64,000 bases of DNA from Mycobacterium sp. 852014-50255_SCH5639931. GTDB lineage: Bacteria; Actinomycetota; Actinomycetes; Mycobacteriales; Mycobacteriaceae. Shown piece by piece: positions 12,214 through 24,300 of the stretch. The stretch spans positions 1 to 64,000 of the forward strand of contig NZ_LZSV01000023.1 of assembly GCF_001665605.1 (NCBI RefSeq), read 5' to 3'. Under the pieces are notes generated by a model that saw only the letters and a list, made by a program, of their open reading frames with translations, ran no database searches and had not been told where the DNA came from. Every line of letters starts with the position of its first letter. The first letter of the stretch is position 1. The position numbers were made by a program, and so were the translations under genes.

Positions 12214-12248
12214 GCACGGACCGTGCGCGCGTCAGGCTAGCCTGACGC
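12214..12248. promoter_or_regulatory. Two adjacent palindromes and a -10-like box before pimB
   Basis: Between the metalloprotease stop and the pimB start lie GCACGG-A-CCGTGC (12214-12226) and a perfect 20-bp palindrome GCGTCAGGCTAGCCTGACGC (12229-12248). The centre of the second contains TAGCCT (12238-12243), which fits TANNNT and sits 6 nt before the GTG at 12250. The layout suggests an operator over a leaderless promoter; hairpin formation in readthrough RNA is the alternative. Confidence 0.5.
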
Positions 12249-12249
12249 A

Positions 12250-13401
12250 GTGAGTCGGGTCCTGCTGGTAACCAACGACTTTCCGCCCCGGCCGGGCGGC
12301 ATCCAGTCCTACCTGAGCGACTTCGTCGGGCACCTGGTCGACGCCGGGTTGCATTCGATCACGGTGTACGCGCCGCAATGGAAGGGCGCCGACGTCTTCG
12401 ACGCTGCGGCCGAAGCGGCGGGTTACCGGGTGGTCCGTCATCCCGGGACGTTGATGCTGCCCGGCCCGGCGGTGGACGCCCGGATGCGCCGGCTGGTCGC
12501 CGACAACGGCATCGACACCGTCTGGTTCGGCGCGGCCGCGCCGCTGGCGCTGCTGGCGCAGCGCGCCCGGCAGGCGGGGGCGACCCGGGTGGTGGCCAGC
12601 ACGCACGGTCACGAAGTGGGCTGGTCGATGCTCCCCGTCGCGCGGTCGGTGCTGCGGCGCATCGGCGACACCACCGACGTCGTCACGTTCGTCAGCCGCT
12701 ACACACGCGCCCGGTTTGCCCCGGCCTTCGGGCCCAACGCCTCGCTGGAATACCTGCCGCCCGGCGTCAACACCGACCGGTTCCGGCCCGACCCGGCGGC
12801 CGGCGCCGCGCTGCGCGACCGGTATCGGCTGGGGGAGCGGCCCACGGTCGTGTGCGTGTCCCGGCTGGTCCCGCGCAAGGGTCAGGACATGCTGATCAAG
12901 GCGCTGCCGTCGATCCGGCAGCGCGTCGAGGGCGCCGCCCTGGTCATCGTCGGCGGCGGTCCCTACCTGGAATCGCTGCGCAAGCTCGCCCGCGACTGCG
13001 GGGTGGGCGAGCATGTGACGTTCACCGGCGGCGTACCGGCCGCCGAGCTGCCCGCCCACCACGCGCTGGCCGACGTCTTCGCGATGCCGTGCCGCACCCG
13101 CGGCGCCGGCATGGACGTCGAGGGCTTGGGCATCGTCTTTCTCGAGGCCTCGGCGACCGGCAAGCCGGTGATCGCCGGCGACTCCGGTGGGGCTCCAGAA
13201 GCCGTGCAGTACAACAAGACCGGATTAGTTGTCGATGGGCGCTCGCTGAACGCCGTCGCCGACGCCGTCACCGAGTTGCTCGGCGACCGTGACCGGGCCG
13301 CCGCCATGGGCGCGGCCGGGCGGGAGTGGGTGACGGCCCACTGGCGCTGGGACACCCTCGCTGCGCGGCTGGCCGAAATCCTCCGCGCTGACGGCGCCTG
13401 A
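12250..13401 (+). CDS. pimB: GDP-mannose-dependent phosphatidylinositol mannosyltransferase (GT4)
   Basis: The 383-residue GT-B enzyme has an N-terminal DFPPRPGGIQSYL acceptor-domain motif. The C-terminal Rossmann domain contains VVCVSRLVPRKGQDML and the E-x7-E motif in DVEGLGIVFLEASATGKPV. It matches PimB' (Rv2188c), which adds the second mannose to PIM1 on the cytoplasmic side of the membrane, the precursor step for LM and LAM. The GTG at 12250 has no Shine-Dalgarno sequence but a TANNNT box 6 nt upstream. The downstream neighbour fadD15 is convergent, 9 bp away. Confidence 0.94.
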   Translation: MSRVLLVTNDFPPRPGGIQSYLSDFVGHLVDAGLHSITVYAPQWKGADVFDAAAEAAGYRVVRHPGTLMLPGPAVDARMRRLVADNGIDTVWFGAAAPLALLAQRARQAGATRVVASTHGHEVGWSMLPVARSVLRRIGDTTDVVTFVSRYTRARFAPAFGPNASLEYLPPGVNTDRFRPDPAAGAALRDRYRLGERPTVVCVSRLVPRKGQDMLIKALPSIRQRVEGAALVIVGGGPYLESLRKLARDCGVGEHVTFTGGVPAAELPAHHALADVFAMPCRTRGAGMDVEGLGIVFLEASATGKPVIAGDSGGAPEAVQYNKTGLVVDGRSLNAVADAVTELLGDRDRAAAMGAAGREWVTAHWRWDTLAARLAEILRADGA

Positions 13402-13410
13402 CGGCGGCCG

Positions 13411-15213
13411 CTAGTCCTTCTCGTAGATCCAGTCGATGTCGGAGGCGAACTTCTCGGCGACCACGTTGCGCTTGACCTTCATCGTCGGTGTCAGCTCGCC
13501 GGTGTCCTCGGTGAAGTCGACCGGCAGGATGCGGAACTTGCGGATGGACTCGGCGTGCGACACCGCCAGGTTGGCGTGCTTGACGGCGGCGTCCACCTCG
13601 GCGACCAGGTCCGGGTCGCTCGCCAAATCGGCCACCGACGCGGCGGCCGCCTTGTGGTTGCGCTCCTTCCACGCGTCGAACGCCTCGGGGTCGATGGTGA
13701 TCAGCGCGCCGATGAACGGCTTGGCGTCGCCCACCACCATGGCCTGGCTGATCAGCGCATGCGCCCGCAGCTGGTCCTCGAGCACGGCCGGGGCGACGTT
13801 CTTACCACCGGCGGTGACGATGATCTCCTTCTTGCGGCCGGTGATCTTCAGGAAGCCGTCCTCGTCGAGCGCGCCGAGATCCCCGGTCTTGAACCAGCCG
13901 TCGGTGAACGCGTCGTTGGTGGCCTGCTCGTTGCGCCAGTAGCCGCTGAACACCACGCCGCCCCGGACCAGAAGCTCGCCGTCTTCGGCGATGCGCATGC
14001 TGTTGCCCGGCAACAACGTCCCGACCGTCCCGATCCTGACGTTGCCGACCTGGTTGACCGTGATGGCCGAGCTGGTCTCCGTCAGGCCGTAGCCCTCGTG
14101 GATGGTCAGGCCCACCCCCCGGTAGAAGTGGCCCAGCCGCGCACCCAGCGGCGCGCCACCCGAGACGGACGCGTGGCATTCACCGCCCAGCGCGGCACGC
14201 AGCTTGTGATAGACCAGCCGGTCGAACAACGCATGCTTGGCGCGCAGCACCGGCCCCGGCCGCCCGCTGTCCTGCGCCTGGCTCCAGTCGACCGCGGTTT
14301 GCACCGCGGCCGCGAAGATCCGGCCCTTGCCGTCGTTGACTGCGTTCTGCTCGGCGGTGTTGTAGACCTTCTCGAACACTCGGGGCACCGATACCACCAC
14401 CGTCGGCTTGAACACGGCGAACATCGGCAGCAGGTTCTTGATGTCGCTGGTGAACCCGACCGTCACCTTGTTGGCGAATGCCGAGAGCGCCAGCGAGCGC
14501 GCCAGCACGTGGGCCAGCGGCAGGAAGATCAGCAGCCGCTGCCCCTCGTCCAGCAGTGTCGGCAGGCACTCCTTGGCGCCACGGGTCTCGTACAGCAGGT
14601 TGGAATGGGTGAGCTGGCAGCCCTTGGGCCGTCCGGTGGTGCCCGAGGTGTAGATGAGCGTCGCCGGGTCGTCGGCGCGCAGCGCCTCCTGGCGGGCGGT
14701 GAGCTCGGCGGGCTCGACCGATGCGCTGGCCTCCGCGAGCTGATCGAGCGCCTTGGGTCCGGAGCCGTCGATGTGCAGCACGCGGCGCAGGGCGGGCAGG
14801 TCGGCGGTGAGTTCGGTGACCATCGCGGCGTGCGCGTCGGTTTCGGCGAAGGCGACCACCGCCTCGGAGTCCTGCAGCACCCAGCGCACCTGCTCGGCCG
14901 ACGACGTCTCGTAGATCGGCACGGTGACCGCGCCGACGGACAGGATCGCCAGGTCGATGATCGCCCACTCGTAGCGGGTGGCCGAGAAGATGGAGACCCG
15001 GTCGCCGGCCTGGACCCCGAGCGCGATCAGACCCAGCGCCGCGGAGCGAACCTGTTTGGCCACCTCCGCGCAGGTGACGTCGGTCCATTCGCCGTCGACC
15101 TGACGCCGGAAGATGACGAAGCCGGGGTCTGATCGCTCGTGCTCGAAGACCATGGCCGCGATGTTGTCGTGCTCGCCGACGGAGAAGCGGGCGGGGACAC
15201 TGTACTCACGCAC
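13411..15213 (-). CDS. fadD15: Long-chain fatty acid-CoA ligase
   Basis: The 600-residue member of the ANL superfamily activates fatty acids via acyl-AMP to acyl-CoA. The phosphate-binding loop ([18 protein letters not shown]), the GYGLTETSS motif and the [21 protein letters not shown] hinge region are present. The catalytic lysine of the C-terminal domain is in PTMKVKRN. Synteny with pimB and the SRPBCC operon points to FadD15 (Rv2187). The GTG start at 15213 has a weak GAGGT site about 11 nt upstream. The fatty acid specificity cannot be read from sequence. Confidence 0.92.
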   Translation of the reverse strand: MREYSVPARFSVGEHDNIAAMVFEHERSDPGFVIFRRQVDGEWTDVTCAEVAKQVRSAALGLIALGVQAGDRVSIFSATRYEWAIIDLAILSVGAVTVPIYETSSAEQVRWVLQDSEAVVAFAETDAHAAMVTELTADLPALRRVLHIDGSGPKALDQLAEASASVEPAELTARQEALRADDPATLIYTSGTTGRPKGCQLTHSNLLYETRGAKECLPTLLDEGQRLLIFLPLAHVLARSLALSAFANKVTVGFTSDIKNLLPMFAVFKPTVVVSVPRVFEKVYNTAEQNAVNDGKGRIFAAAVQTAVDWSQAQDSGRPGPVLRAKHALFDRLVYHKLRAALGGECHASVSGGAPLGARLGHFYRGVGLTIHEGYGLTETSSAITVNQVGNVRIGTVGTLLPGNSMRIAEDGELLVRGGVVFSGYWRNEQATNDAFTDGWFKTGDLGALDEDGFLKITGRKKEIIVTAGGKNVAPAVLEDQLRAHALISQAMVVGDAKPFIGALITIDPEAFDAWKERNHKAAAASVADLASDPDLVAEVDAAVKHANLAVSHAESIRKFRILPVDFTEDTGELTPTMKVKRNVVAEKFASDIDWIYEKD

Positions 15214-15344
15214 TCTTACTGACCTCGTTTTGGCTGGGGTGACGTTCCGGGGGCCGGCTTGTTGCCGTCCAGCCTAATCCGCGCGTTCGCGCAGGAACCG
15301 TGGCCATCTGCCGCCATCGGCGATCGGTGTGTGAAGCTGGGGTG

Positions 15345-15734
15345 GTGAACAGCATCCAGATCGCCGACGAGACGTTCGTCGCCGCCGACGGTGCGCGGGT
15401 CGGCGCCGCGGTCGCCGACCCGTCCAGCTGGCGCCGGTGGTGGCCGGACCTGCGGCTGCAGGTGGTCGAGGAGCGCGGCGACAAGGGGATCCGCTGGGCG
15501 GTCACCGGCGCGCTGACTGGAACCATGGAGATCTGGCTGGAGCCGTCGCTGGACGGCGTGGTGCTGCATTACTTCCTGCACGCCGAACCCACCGGGGTGG
15601 CGGCCTGGCAGTTGGCCAAGCTGAATCTGGCGAAAATGACGCACCGCCGTCGGGTGGCGGGAAAGAAAATGGCCTTCGAGGTCAAGACGACACTGGAACG
15701 GTCGCGTCCGGTCGGGGTTTCTCCGGTAGTTTAG
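15345..15734 (+). CDS. SRPBCC-like conserved protein (Rv2186c-like)
   Basis: The 129-residue protein has the pattern of a helix-grip fold. An N-terminal strand and helix (ETFVAADGARVGAAVADPSSWRRWWPDL) precede alternating strands (IRWAVTGALTGTMEIWLEP) and a long basic C-terminal helix. GTG codons at 15342 and 15345 are both possible starts; I used the second. It opens a five-gene set with another SRPBCC protein, an ArsA-like ATPase, a small CxxC protein and an acyltransferase. A hydrophobic-ligand role is likely for the fold, but the ligand is unknown. Confidence 0.75.
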   Translation: MNSIQIADETFVAADGARVGAAVADPSSWRRWWPDLRLQVVEERGDKGIRWAVTGALTGTMEIWLEPSLDGVVLHYFLHAEPTGVAAWQLAKLNLAKMTHRRRVAGKKMAFEVKTTLERSRPVGVSPVV

Positions 15735-15850
15735 CCGGGTCAGGTTTGCGGGCAGAGTACCGTTTCGGACCGGAGGCCCGGGGGTTAAACCCGCACGGTA
15801 GTTTCCCCGCCGGCGGCGTCGACCGCTCGCGGGAGAGAGGGCAGCACCAG

Positions 15851-16285
15851 GTGGCGGAGAAGACGTCGCAGACCATTTACATCGACGCCGACCCGGGCAC
15901 GGTGATGGGCGTCATCGCGGATATCGATTCCTATCCGCAGTGGATCTCGGAATACCGGGAAGCCGAGGTCCAGGAGACGGACGCCGACGGCTATCCCAAA
16001 GTCGCGCGGGTGCTGCTGGACGCCGCCGTGCTCAAGGACACGATGGTCATTTCCTACCAGTGGCCCAAGGACCGGCAGTCGGTTAGTTGGACCGTGGTCT
16101 CCAGCTCGCTGCTGCGTTCGCTGGAGGGCACATATCGATTGGCGCCCAAGGGATCTGGCACCGAGGTCACCTACGAGCTCTCTGTTGACCTCGCCGTTCC
16201 CATGATCGGTCTGCTCAAGCGCAAGGCCGAGCGGCGGTTGACCGACACCGCGTTGAAGGATCTGAAGAAACGAGTCGAGGGCTGA
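15851..16285 (+). CDS. SRPBCC/START-like polyketide cyclase family protein (Rv2185c-like)
   Basis: The 144-residue protein is a typical coenzyme Q-binding/polyketide cyclase-type SRPBCC domain. It begins SQTIYIDADPGTVMGVIADI, has the SYPQWISEY segment and ends with an amphipathic helix LKRKAERRLTDTALKDLKKR. The GTG at 15851 gives the usual length. The 116-bp gap to the previous gene holds no clear signal. Its stop overlaps the CTG I propose as the start of the ArsA-like ATPase. Family members bind lipids or cyclise polyketides; nothing here says which. Confidence 0.85.
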   Translation: MAEKTSQTIYIDADPGTVMGVIADIDSYPQWISEYREAEVQETDADGYPKVARVLLDAAVLKDTMVISYQWPKDRQSVSWTVVSSSLLRSLEGTYRLAPKGSGTEVTYELSVDLAVPMIGLLKRKAERRLTDTALKDLKKRVEG

Positions 16286-17550
16286 GTGAGTCCAGCGAAT
16301 CGCGGGCGCCCACCCCGGCCCGAATCAGCCTCTTCGTTGGCAAGGGCGGGGTAGGAAAGTCCACGCTGGCCTGTGCGACGGCGGTCGGTGCCGCAAGCGC
16401 GGGGCAGCGGGTGCTGGTGGTGTCGACCGATCAGGCGCACTCACTCGGCGACGTGCTCGGTGTCCCCGTCCCACCCAGCCAGGGCGAACTGGTTCGGGTC
16501 CTTGCCGATGACGAGCAGGCCGGCGGTGGCTTTCTCGACGCGCTCGCGTTGGACACCCTGGCCCTGCTCGAGGTTCGCTGGCGCGACGTGGTCGACACGC
16601 TGGATCGGCGGTTCGCCGATACTGAGCTGAGTACCATTGCCCCCGAAGAACTTTCGGCGCTGCCGGGTGTTCAGGAAGTGCTCGGGCTGCACGCCGTCGG
16701 CGAGCTGGCCGTCTCCGGGCGCTGGGATCGCGTCGTCGTCGACTGCGCCTCGACCGCCGACGCGCTGCGGATGTTGACCTTGCCCGCCACCTTCGGGCTC
16801 TACGTCGAGCGCGCCTGGCCGCGGCATCGGCGGCTGTCCGTCGGCGCCGACGACTCCCGCTCGGCGGCCATGGTGGAGCTGCTGGAGCGCATCAGCGCCA
16901 GCGTCGAGGCGCTCAGTACCCTGCTGACCGACGGCGAATTGGTCGGCGCGCACTTGGTATTGACGCCGGAGCGGGTGGTCGCTGCGGAGGCGGCCCGGAC
17001 GCTGGGTTCGCTGGCATTGATGGGGGTGCGCGTCGAGGAACTGATCGTCAACCAGGTTCTGACCGAAGACGCATCTTACGAATACCGCAACCTGCCGGAG
17101 CACCCCGCGTTTTACTGGTACGCCGAACGCATTTCCGAACAACGTGGTGTTCTCGACGAGCTCGACGCCACCATTGGTGAGGTGGCCCTGGTGTTGACTC
17201 CGCACCTGTCCGGGGAGCCGATCGGCCCCAAGGCCCTGGGCGAGTTGCTCGACTCCGCGCGCCGTCGCGGCGGGGCGCCGCCGCCGGGTCCATTGCGGCC
17301 GTCGGTGGACCTGGAATCGGGAACGGGACTTGGTTCCATTTATCGAATGCGGCTAGCGTTGCCGCAACTCGATCCATCGACGCTGACGCTGGGGCGTGTT
17401 GACGACGACCTGATCATCAGCGCCGGCGGATTGCGGCGCAGGGTTAGGTTGGCGTCCGTGCTCCGGCGCTGCACGGTGCTAGACGCACAATTGCGGGGTA
17501 GCGAGCTGACGGTGCGATTTCGACCAGATCCGGAGGTGTGGCCTAAGTGA
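16282..17550 (+). CDS. ArsA/GET3-like deviant Walker A ATPase (Rv2184c-like)
   Basis: The frame encodes a SIMIBI-class ATPase with deviant Walker A LFVGKGGVGKSTLA, a STDQAHSLGDV switch region and a C-terminal beta domain. The P-loop lies upstream of the first ATG/GTG/TTG in this frame (GTG at 16411), so a start there would yield an ATPase without its nucleotide-binding loop. I propose the CTG at 16282, which overlaps the TGA of the SRPBCC gene as CTGA and yields 422 residues. From 16411 the protein would be 379 residues, a length I recall for the annotated M. tuberculosis orthologue. The partner is not known. The end overlaps the next gene as GTGA. Confidence 0.82.
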   Translation: MSESSESRAPTPARISLFVGKGGVGKSTLACATAVGAASAGQRVLVVSTDQAHSLGDVLGVPVPPSQGELVRVLADDEQAGGGFLDALALDTLALLEVRWRDVVDTLDRRFADTELSTIAPEELSALPGVQEVLGLHAVGELAVSGRWDRVVVDCASTADALRMLTLPATFGLYVERAWPRHRRLSVGADDSRSAAMVELLERISASVEALSTLLTDGELVGAHLVLTPERVVAAEAARTLGSLALMGVRVEELIVNQVLTEDASYEYRNLPEHPAFYWYAERISEQRGVLDELDATIGEVALVLTPHLSGEPIGPKALGELLDSARRRGGAPPPGPLRPSVDLESGTGLGSIYRMRLALPQLDPSTLTLGRVDDDLIISAGGLRRRVRLASVLRRCTVLDAQLRGSELTVRFRPDPEVWPK

Positions 17551-17927
17551 GTGGGGCTCATTCGGATATCGGTCCGGAGCTGCGCAGGCTCGCCCAGACA
17601 ATCCTGGACGGGATCGACCCGGCGGTGCGGACGGCCGCCGCGTTGACGGCGGGACGGGGAGCCGGGACCGGCAAGTGCCAACAGGTGTGGTGCCCGGTCT
17701 GCGCGCTGGCCGCGCTGGCGACCGGTGAGCAGCACCCGCTGATCACCGTGATCGCCGACCACAGCATCGCCCTGCTCGAGGTGATCCGGGCCATGCTCGA
17801 CGACATCAACGGCGCGGCGAAACCACCGCCCGACGGGCCGCCCGGCGACGGCGCCACCGAGGCGGAGCCTCCAGACTCCGCGACCAGGACCCGGTATCAG
17901 CCCATCCCCGTCACCGTCGAGGAGTGA
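17547..17927 (+). CDS. Conserved hypothetical protein with CxxVWCPVC motif (Rv2183c-like)
   Basis: The 126-residue protein starts at a GTG that overlaps the ATPase stop. Residues 1-35 form an amphipathic helix (ELRRLAQTILDGIDP). Around residue 48 lies K-C-Q-Q-V-W-C-P-V-C, three cysteines suited to metal binding, followed by helices (LITVIADHSIALLEVIRAML) and a disordered proline/glutamate tail. Tight coupling to the ArsA-like ATPase and the acyltransferase suggests a shared process, perhaps membrane-protein or lipid handling. That is inference only. Confidence 0.75.
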   Translation: MSGAHSDIGPELRRLAQTILDGIDPAVRTAAALTAGRGAGTGKCQQVWCPVCALAALATGEQHPLITVIADHSIALLEVIRAMLDDINGAAKPPPDGPPGDGATEAEPPDSATRTRYQPIPVTVEE

Positions 17928-18011
17928 CCACGCTGCGTCGAAGGTGGTCCCTTCCGGATGCGGTGGGTACAGTTGGCGCAGAACACCGGCGGGCGGGCGA
18001 GAGGGAGGGCC

Positions 18012-18740
18012 ATGTGGTACTGGCTATTCAAGTACGTACTGCTCGGCCCGTTGCTGGCCTTGCTCGGTCGGCCAAAAGTTGAAGGGCTGGAACATATTCC
18101 GAGTTCCGGCCCGGCGATCCTGGCCAGTAATCACCTGGCCGTTATGGACAGCTTCTACCTGCCGCTGGTGGTGCGCCGCCGGATCACCTTCCTGGCGAAG
18201 GCCGAATACTTCACGGGGACCGGCTTGAAGGGCTGGTTCCAGCGCTGGTTTTTCACCGCCGTGGGCCAGGTGCCGATCGACCGGACCGACGCCGACAGCG
18301 CGCAGGCCGCACTGACCACCGCCGAGCGGCTGCTCTCGACCGGCAAGCTGCTGGGGATGTACCCCGAAGGCACCCGATCGCCGGACGGCCGGCTGTACAA
18401 GGGCAAGACCGGTCTGGCGCGGCTGGCCCTGCACACCGGCGTCCCGGTGATCCCGGTGGCGATGATCGGCACCAACGTCGTCAACCCGCCGGGGACGAAC
18501 ATGCTGCGCTTCGGGCGGGTCACCGTTCGCTTCGGTAAGCCGATGGACTTCTCCCGATTCGAGGGGTTGGCCGGCAACCGCTTCATCGAGCGCGCCGTCA
18601 TCGACGAGGTGATCTACGAGCTGATGGGGCTCTCTGGCCAGGAGTACGTCGACATCTACGCCGCCAGCGTCAAGGAAAGCCGCAACGGCGAGGGATCGAC
18701 CAGCGAGGCCGCCCGGATCCCGGAAACCGCCGTCGGTTGA
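18012..18740 (+). CDS. 1-acyl-sn-glycerol-3-phosphate acyltransferase family protein (Rv2182c-like)
   Basis: The 242-residue PlsC-type enzyme has the catalytic H-x4-D block (SNHLAVMDSFYLP), the PIDRTDADS block and the PEGTRSPDGRLYKGKTGLARLA block. A short hydrophobic N-terminus (WYWLFKYVLLGPLLALLG) would hold it at the membrane. I chose the ATG at 18012, preceded by GAGAGGGAGG. The frame could open at 17958, but that extension is not protein-like. It would acylate lysophosphatidic acid or a related lipid on the cytoplasmic face, and it closes the operon. Confidence 0.9.
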   Translation: MWYWLFKYVLLGPLLALLGRPKVEGLEHIPSSGPAILASNHLAVMDSFYLPLVVRRRITFLAKAEYFTGTGLKGWFQRWFFTAVGQVPIDRTDADSAQAALTTAERLLSTGKLLGMYPEGTRSPDGRLYKGKTGLARLALHTGVPVIPVAMIGTNVVNPPGTNMLRFGRVTVRFGKPMDFSRFEGLAGNRFIERAVIDEVIYELMGLSGQEYVDIYAASVKESRNGEGSTSEAARIPETAVG

Positions 18741-18753
18741 TCCGCGGGCTCGA

Positions 18754-20049
18754 CTAGCCGGCTGCTGTCACCGGCGTCAATTCTTGCGGCGCCGAATCCG
18801 GCGACGGCTTGCGAGTGGTCACCGTCAGCCCGGCCGCGACGATGACGGCCAGCGCCCACCACACGTAGGACATCCCGGCGAGCTGACGCCACCAGACCGC
18901 CGACACCTCGTGATGCTTGGGCAGCAGGTCGATCGGCGACCATCTCATCAACGCCACCCCCGCGGCACCGACCACGGCCAGCGTCACGTTGCGGCGCCGC
19001 CAGGCCAGGACGGCGAGCACGACGACCGTCGGCAACCCCCACACCCAGTGGTGTGACCACGAGACCGGGGAGACCATCAACCCGAACAACGCGACGCAGA
19101 TGACCGCCAGCACGGGCTCGTCGGCCCGCAGCACCCTGCGCATCGCCCACACCGTCAGCGCGAGCACGAGCAGCGAGGCCACCACCCACAGCAGGAAGCG
19201 CTGTTGCTCGCCCAGCCCGAGCCGGGCCAGTGCCCCGGCGATGTTTTGATCGGTGTTCAGCGCCGCCTCGCCGATCCGATCGGTGTGCGGCAGGGTGTGC
19301 GTCCAGTACTCCCACGAATCACGCCATGCCAGAACGAAACCCACCGCCGTCGTCACCACGAAGGACGCCACGGCCGTGAGTGCCGCCCGGTTGTCGCGAC
19401 GCAGCAAGAAGTAGAGCAGAAATACCGCCGGCGTGAGTTTGAGCGCTATGCCCAGTCCCAGCAGCAGCCCGCGCGGCCACGGTGTGCGGCGCGGCAGGCA
19501 GTCGGCGATCACCAGGGTCATCAACACGACGTTGATCTGGCCGAAGGCGAAGTTCGAGGTGATGGGTTCCAGCCAGGGCGTCGCCGCCAGCGTGATGACG
19601 ACGGCCAGCCACCAGCGGCGCAGCCAGGCCGGGCCCGGCAGCGCCGTCGATGCGGCCCAGACGTCGAGGCGGGTCAGCACGATCACGGTGGACACCACCA
19701 GCAGCACCAACGTCAACGCCGTGATCGCGACGCTGGCGGCCGGCATGTGCAGCCAGGCGAACGGGCAGAACATGATCGCCGCCAGCGGGGGATAGGTGAA
19801 CGGCAGGTTGAGCCCGATCGGTGTGTGGAACAGCACATCACCGTGGTACAGCGAATGTCCCTGCATCCACGCCTGCGCGCCCATCTGATACACGTCGATA
19901 TCGATGCGATAGGGAATGTGGCCGAACAGTTGCCAGGCCACGTAGCCCAGCCCCGCCGCCGTCAGCAGCCAAAGACCGCACCACAACAGGACCTGCCCGG
20001 GGCCACGTTTGCTTGGGTGGCCCGCGTCGGGCGCCCGCCATCTACTCAT
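18754..20049 (-). CDS. mptC: Alpha-(1->2) mannosyltransferase of the GT-C type (Rv2181-like)
   Basis: The 431-residue polytopic protein (about ten helices) has the GT-C acidic motif in the first extracytoplasmic loop ([15 protein letters not shown]) and the [13 protein letters not shown] segment shared by mycobacterial polyprenyl-phosphate-mannose transferases. It matches Rv2181, which adds alpha-1,2-mannose branches to LM/LAM using decaprenyl-phosphate-mannose. The ATG at 20049 fits the family start MSRWRAP; the frame continues upstream without meaning. TACGCT lies 10 nt before the ATG, so the 5' leader may be very short. It is divergent from the next gene. Confidence 0.88.
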   Translation of the reverse strand: MSRWRAPDAGHPSKRGPGQVLLWCGLWLLTAAGLGYVAWQLFGHIPYRIDIDVYQMGAQAWMQGHSLYHGDVLFHTPIGLNLPFTYPPLAAIMFCPFAWLHMPAASVAITALTLVLLVVSTVIVLTRLDVWAASTALPGPAWLRRWWLAVVITLAATPWLEPITSNFAFGQINVVLMTLVIADCLPRRTPWPRGLLLGLGIALKLTPAVFLLYFLLRRDNRAALTAVASFVVTTAVGFVLAWRDSWEYWTHTLPHTDRIGEAALNTDQNIAGALARLGLGEQQRFLLWVVASLLVLALTVWAMRRVLRADEPVLAVICVALFGLMVSPVSWSHHWVWGLPTVVVLAVLAWRRRNVTLAVVGAAGVALMRWSPIDLLPKHHEVSAVWWRQLAGMSYVWWALAVIVAAGLTVTTRKPSPDSAPQELTPVTAAG

Positions 20050-20140
20050 GTCGCACAACAGCGTAATCGGTGCGCGGACGTGGTACGTCCCTCCGCGCGG
20101 CTTCCGGCGGTGTCGACGACCACAGGCGTACGTTTCAAGA

Positions 20141-21025
20141 GTGCTCCACTGGTTCGTGCTGCGGGTGACGCGCTGGTTCGCGCACGACATCCTCGAGGGC
20201 GGCCGGTTGCCCCTGCTGTGCTGCCTGGTGGCGTTCATCCTGACGTTTTTCGTCACGCGGACGTTCGTGCGGTTCATCCGCCACCGCTCCGAGACCGGCC
20301 GCCCGGCCAGCTGGTGGCACCCGCGCAATGTCCATGTCAGCGGGGTCCACATCCACCACGTGACGTTCGGCGTCGTCCTGGTGCTGCTCTCCGGCCTGAC
20401 CTTGGTCACCCTGGCCATCGACGGACACGAGCCCGAATTCACCTTGTCCGCAATATTTTTCGGCATCGGGGCGGCCCTGGTGCTCGACGAGTACGCGTTG
20501 ATCCTGCACCTGTCCGACGTCTACTGGTCGGAGGACGGGCGCACTTCGGTGGACGCCGTGTTCGCCGCGGTGGGAGTAGCCGGGCTGTTGATCATGGGCC
20601 TGCATCCGCTGATGTTTTTCCTGCCGATCTGGGAAGGAACCGATTCCTGGCCGCTGCGCGCCGCGGTGGCCGGCGGACTGGTGCTGACGCTGCCGCTGGC
20701 CGTGATCGTCGTGCTCAAGGGCAAGGTATGGACCGGGCTGCTCGGCATGTTCATCGTCGTGCTGCTGGTCATCGGCGCGGTCCGGCTGTCCCGCCCGCAT
20801 GCGCCCTGGGCTCGCTGGCGATACACCAACCAACCCGAGAAGATGCGCCGCGCGCTGCAACGCGAACGGACGCTGCGCCGCCCGGTGGTGCGGGCCAAGC
20901 TGTATCTGCAGTGCGCAATCGCGGGCACGCCCCGCCTGCCCGACGAACGCGCGGTCGACGCCCAGCTCGACCACGACGTACATGCGGCACCGCCGCCGAC
21001 GGGTCCCATCCTGATCAGCAGATAG
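20141..21025 (+). CDS. Conserved multi-spanning membrane protein (Rv2180c-like)
   Basis: The 294-residue protein has about seven hydrophobic segments, for example [39 protein letters not shown] and [18 protein letters not shown]. An H-x-R-x4-R-rich loop and [13 protein letters not shown] come early, and a basic cytoplasmic tail of about 65 residues ends the protein. The start is the GTG at 20141 with TACGTT ending 6 nt upstream and no Shine-Dalgarno sequence. It precedes the RNase AS gene by 10 bp. No known function. Confidence 0.82.
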   Translation: MLHWFVLRVTRWFAHDILEGGRLPLLCCLVAFILTFFVTRTFVRFIRHRSETGRPASWWHPRNVHVSGVHIHHVTFGVVLVLLSGLTLVTLAIDGHEPEFTLSAIFFGIGAALVLDEYALILHLSDVYWSEDGRTSVDAVFAAVGVAGLLIMGLHPLMFFLPIWEGTDSWPLRAAVAGGLVLTLPLAVIVVLKGKVWTGLLGMFIVVLLVIGAVRLSRPHAPWARWRYTNQPEKMRRALQRERTLRRPVVRAKLYLQCAIAGTPRLPDERAVDAQLDHDVHAAPPPTGPILISR

Positions 21026-21035
21026 GCTTTCACCG

Positions 21036-21560
21036 GTGCGGTACTTCTACGACACCGAATTCATCGAGGACGGCCGCACCATCGAGTTGATCTCCATCGG
21101 GGTGGTCGCCGAGGACGGCCGCGAGTACTACGCCGTGTCGACGGAGTTCGATCCCGAGCGCGCCGGCGGCTGGGTGCGTGCCAACGTGCTGCCCAAGCTG
21201 CCACCGCCTTCGTCGCAGCTGTGGCGCTCGCGCAGGCAGATCCGCTCGGACCTCGAGGATTTCTTTGGCGTCCAGGGCACCGACCCAATCGAACTGTGGG
21301 CGTGGATCGGCGCCTACGACCACGTCGCCCTGTGCCAGCTGTGGGGCACGATGCCCGAACTGCCACGGGCGCTGCCCCGTTTCACCCGGGACTTGCGGCA
21401 ACTGTGGGAGGACCGGGGTTGCCCGCCCATGCCGCCGCGGTCGCGCGATGCCCACGACGCGCTGGTCGACGCCCGCGACCAGATGCGGCGATTCCGGCTG
21501 ATCGCATCGGCGGAGGCGGACGGCCGCGGGAGCGATCCGAACGACGCTGCATCGGCCTGA
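21036..21560 (+). CDS. DEDDh 3'-5' exoribonuclease (RNase AS)
   Basis: The 174-residue protein has the DEDDh residues in FYDTEFIEDG (D6, E8), in the AYDHVAL segment and in RDAHDALVDARDQM (catalytic His and Asp). It matches Rv2179c, described as RNase AS, a 3'-exoribonuclease that prefers adenylate-containing RNA. The start is the GTG at 21036; TAGGCT at 21023-21028 precedes it by 7 nt with no ribosome site, so a separate leaderless transcript is possible in addition to readthrough from upstream. It is slightly longer than the M. tuberculosis protein at the C-terminus. Confidence 0.9.
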   Translation: MRYFYDTEFIEDGRTIELISIGVVAEDGREYYAVSTEFDPERAGGWVRANVLPKLPPPSSQLWRSRRQIRSDLEDFFGVQGTDPIELWAWIGAYDHVALCQLWGTMPELPRALPRFTRDLRQLWEDRGCPPMPPRSRDAHDALVDARDQMRRFRLIASAEADGRGSDPNDAASA

Positions 21561-24244
<2,684 letters not shown>

Positions 24245-24300
24245 GGGGCCATCGTAGGGGTGACGGTGTGATTGGGCGTCAGAACACGGGTTCAATCAGG

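Noticed and set aside
19204..21090. A 628-codon plus-strand open frame across mptC and its neighbours
   Set aside because: It crosses three real genes on both strands; its composition is that of a shadow frame.
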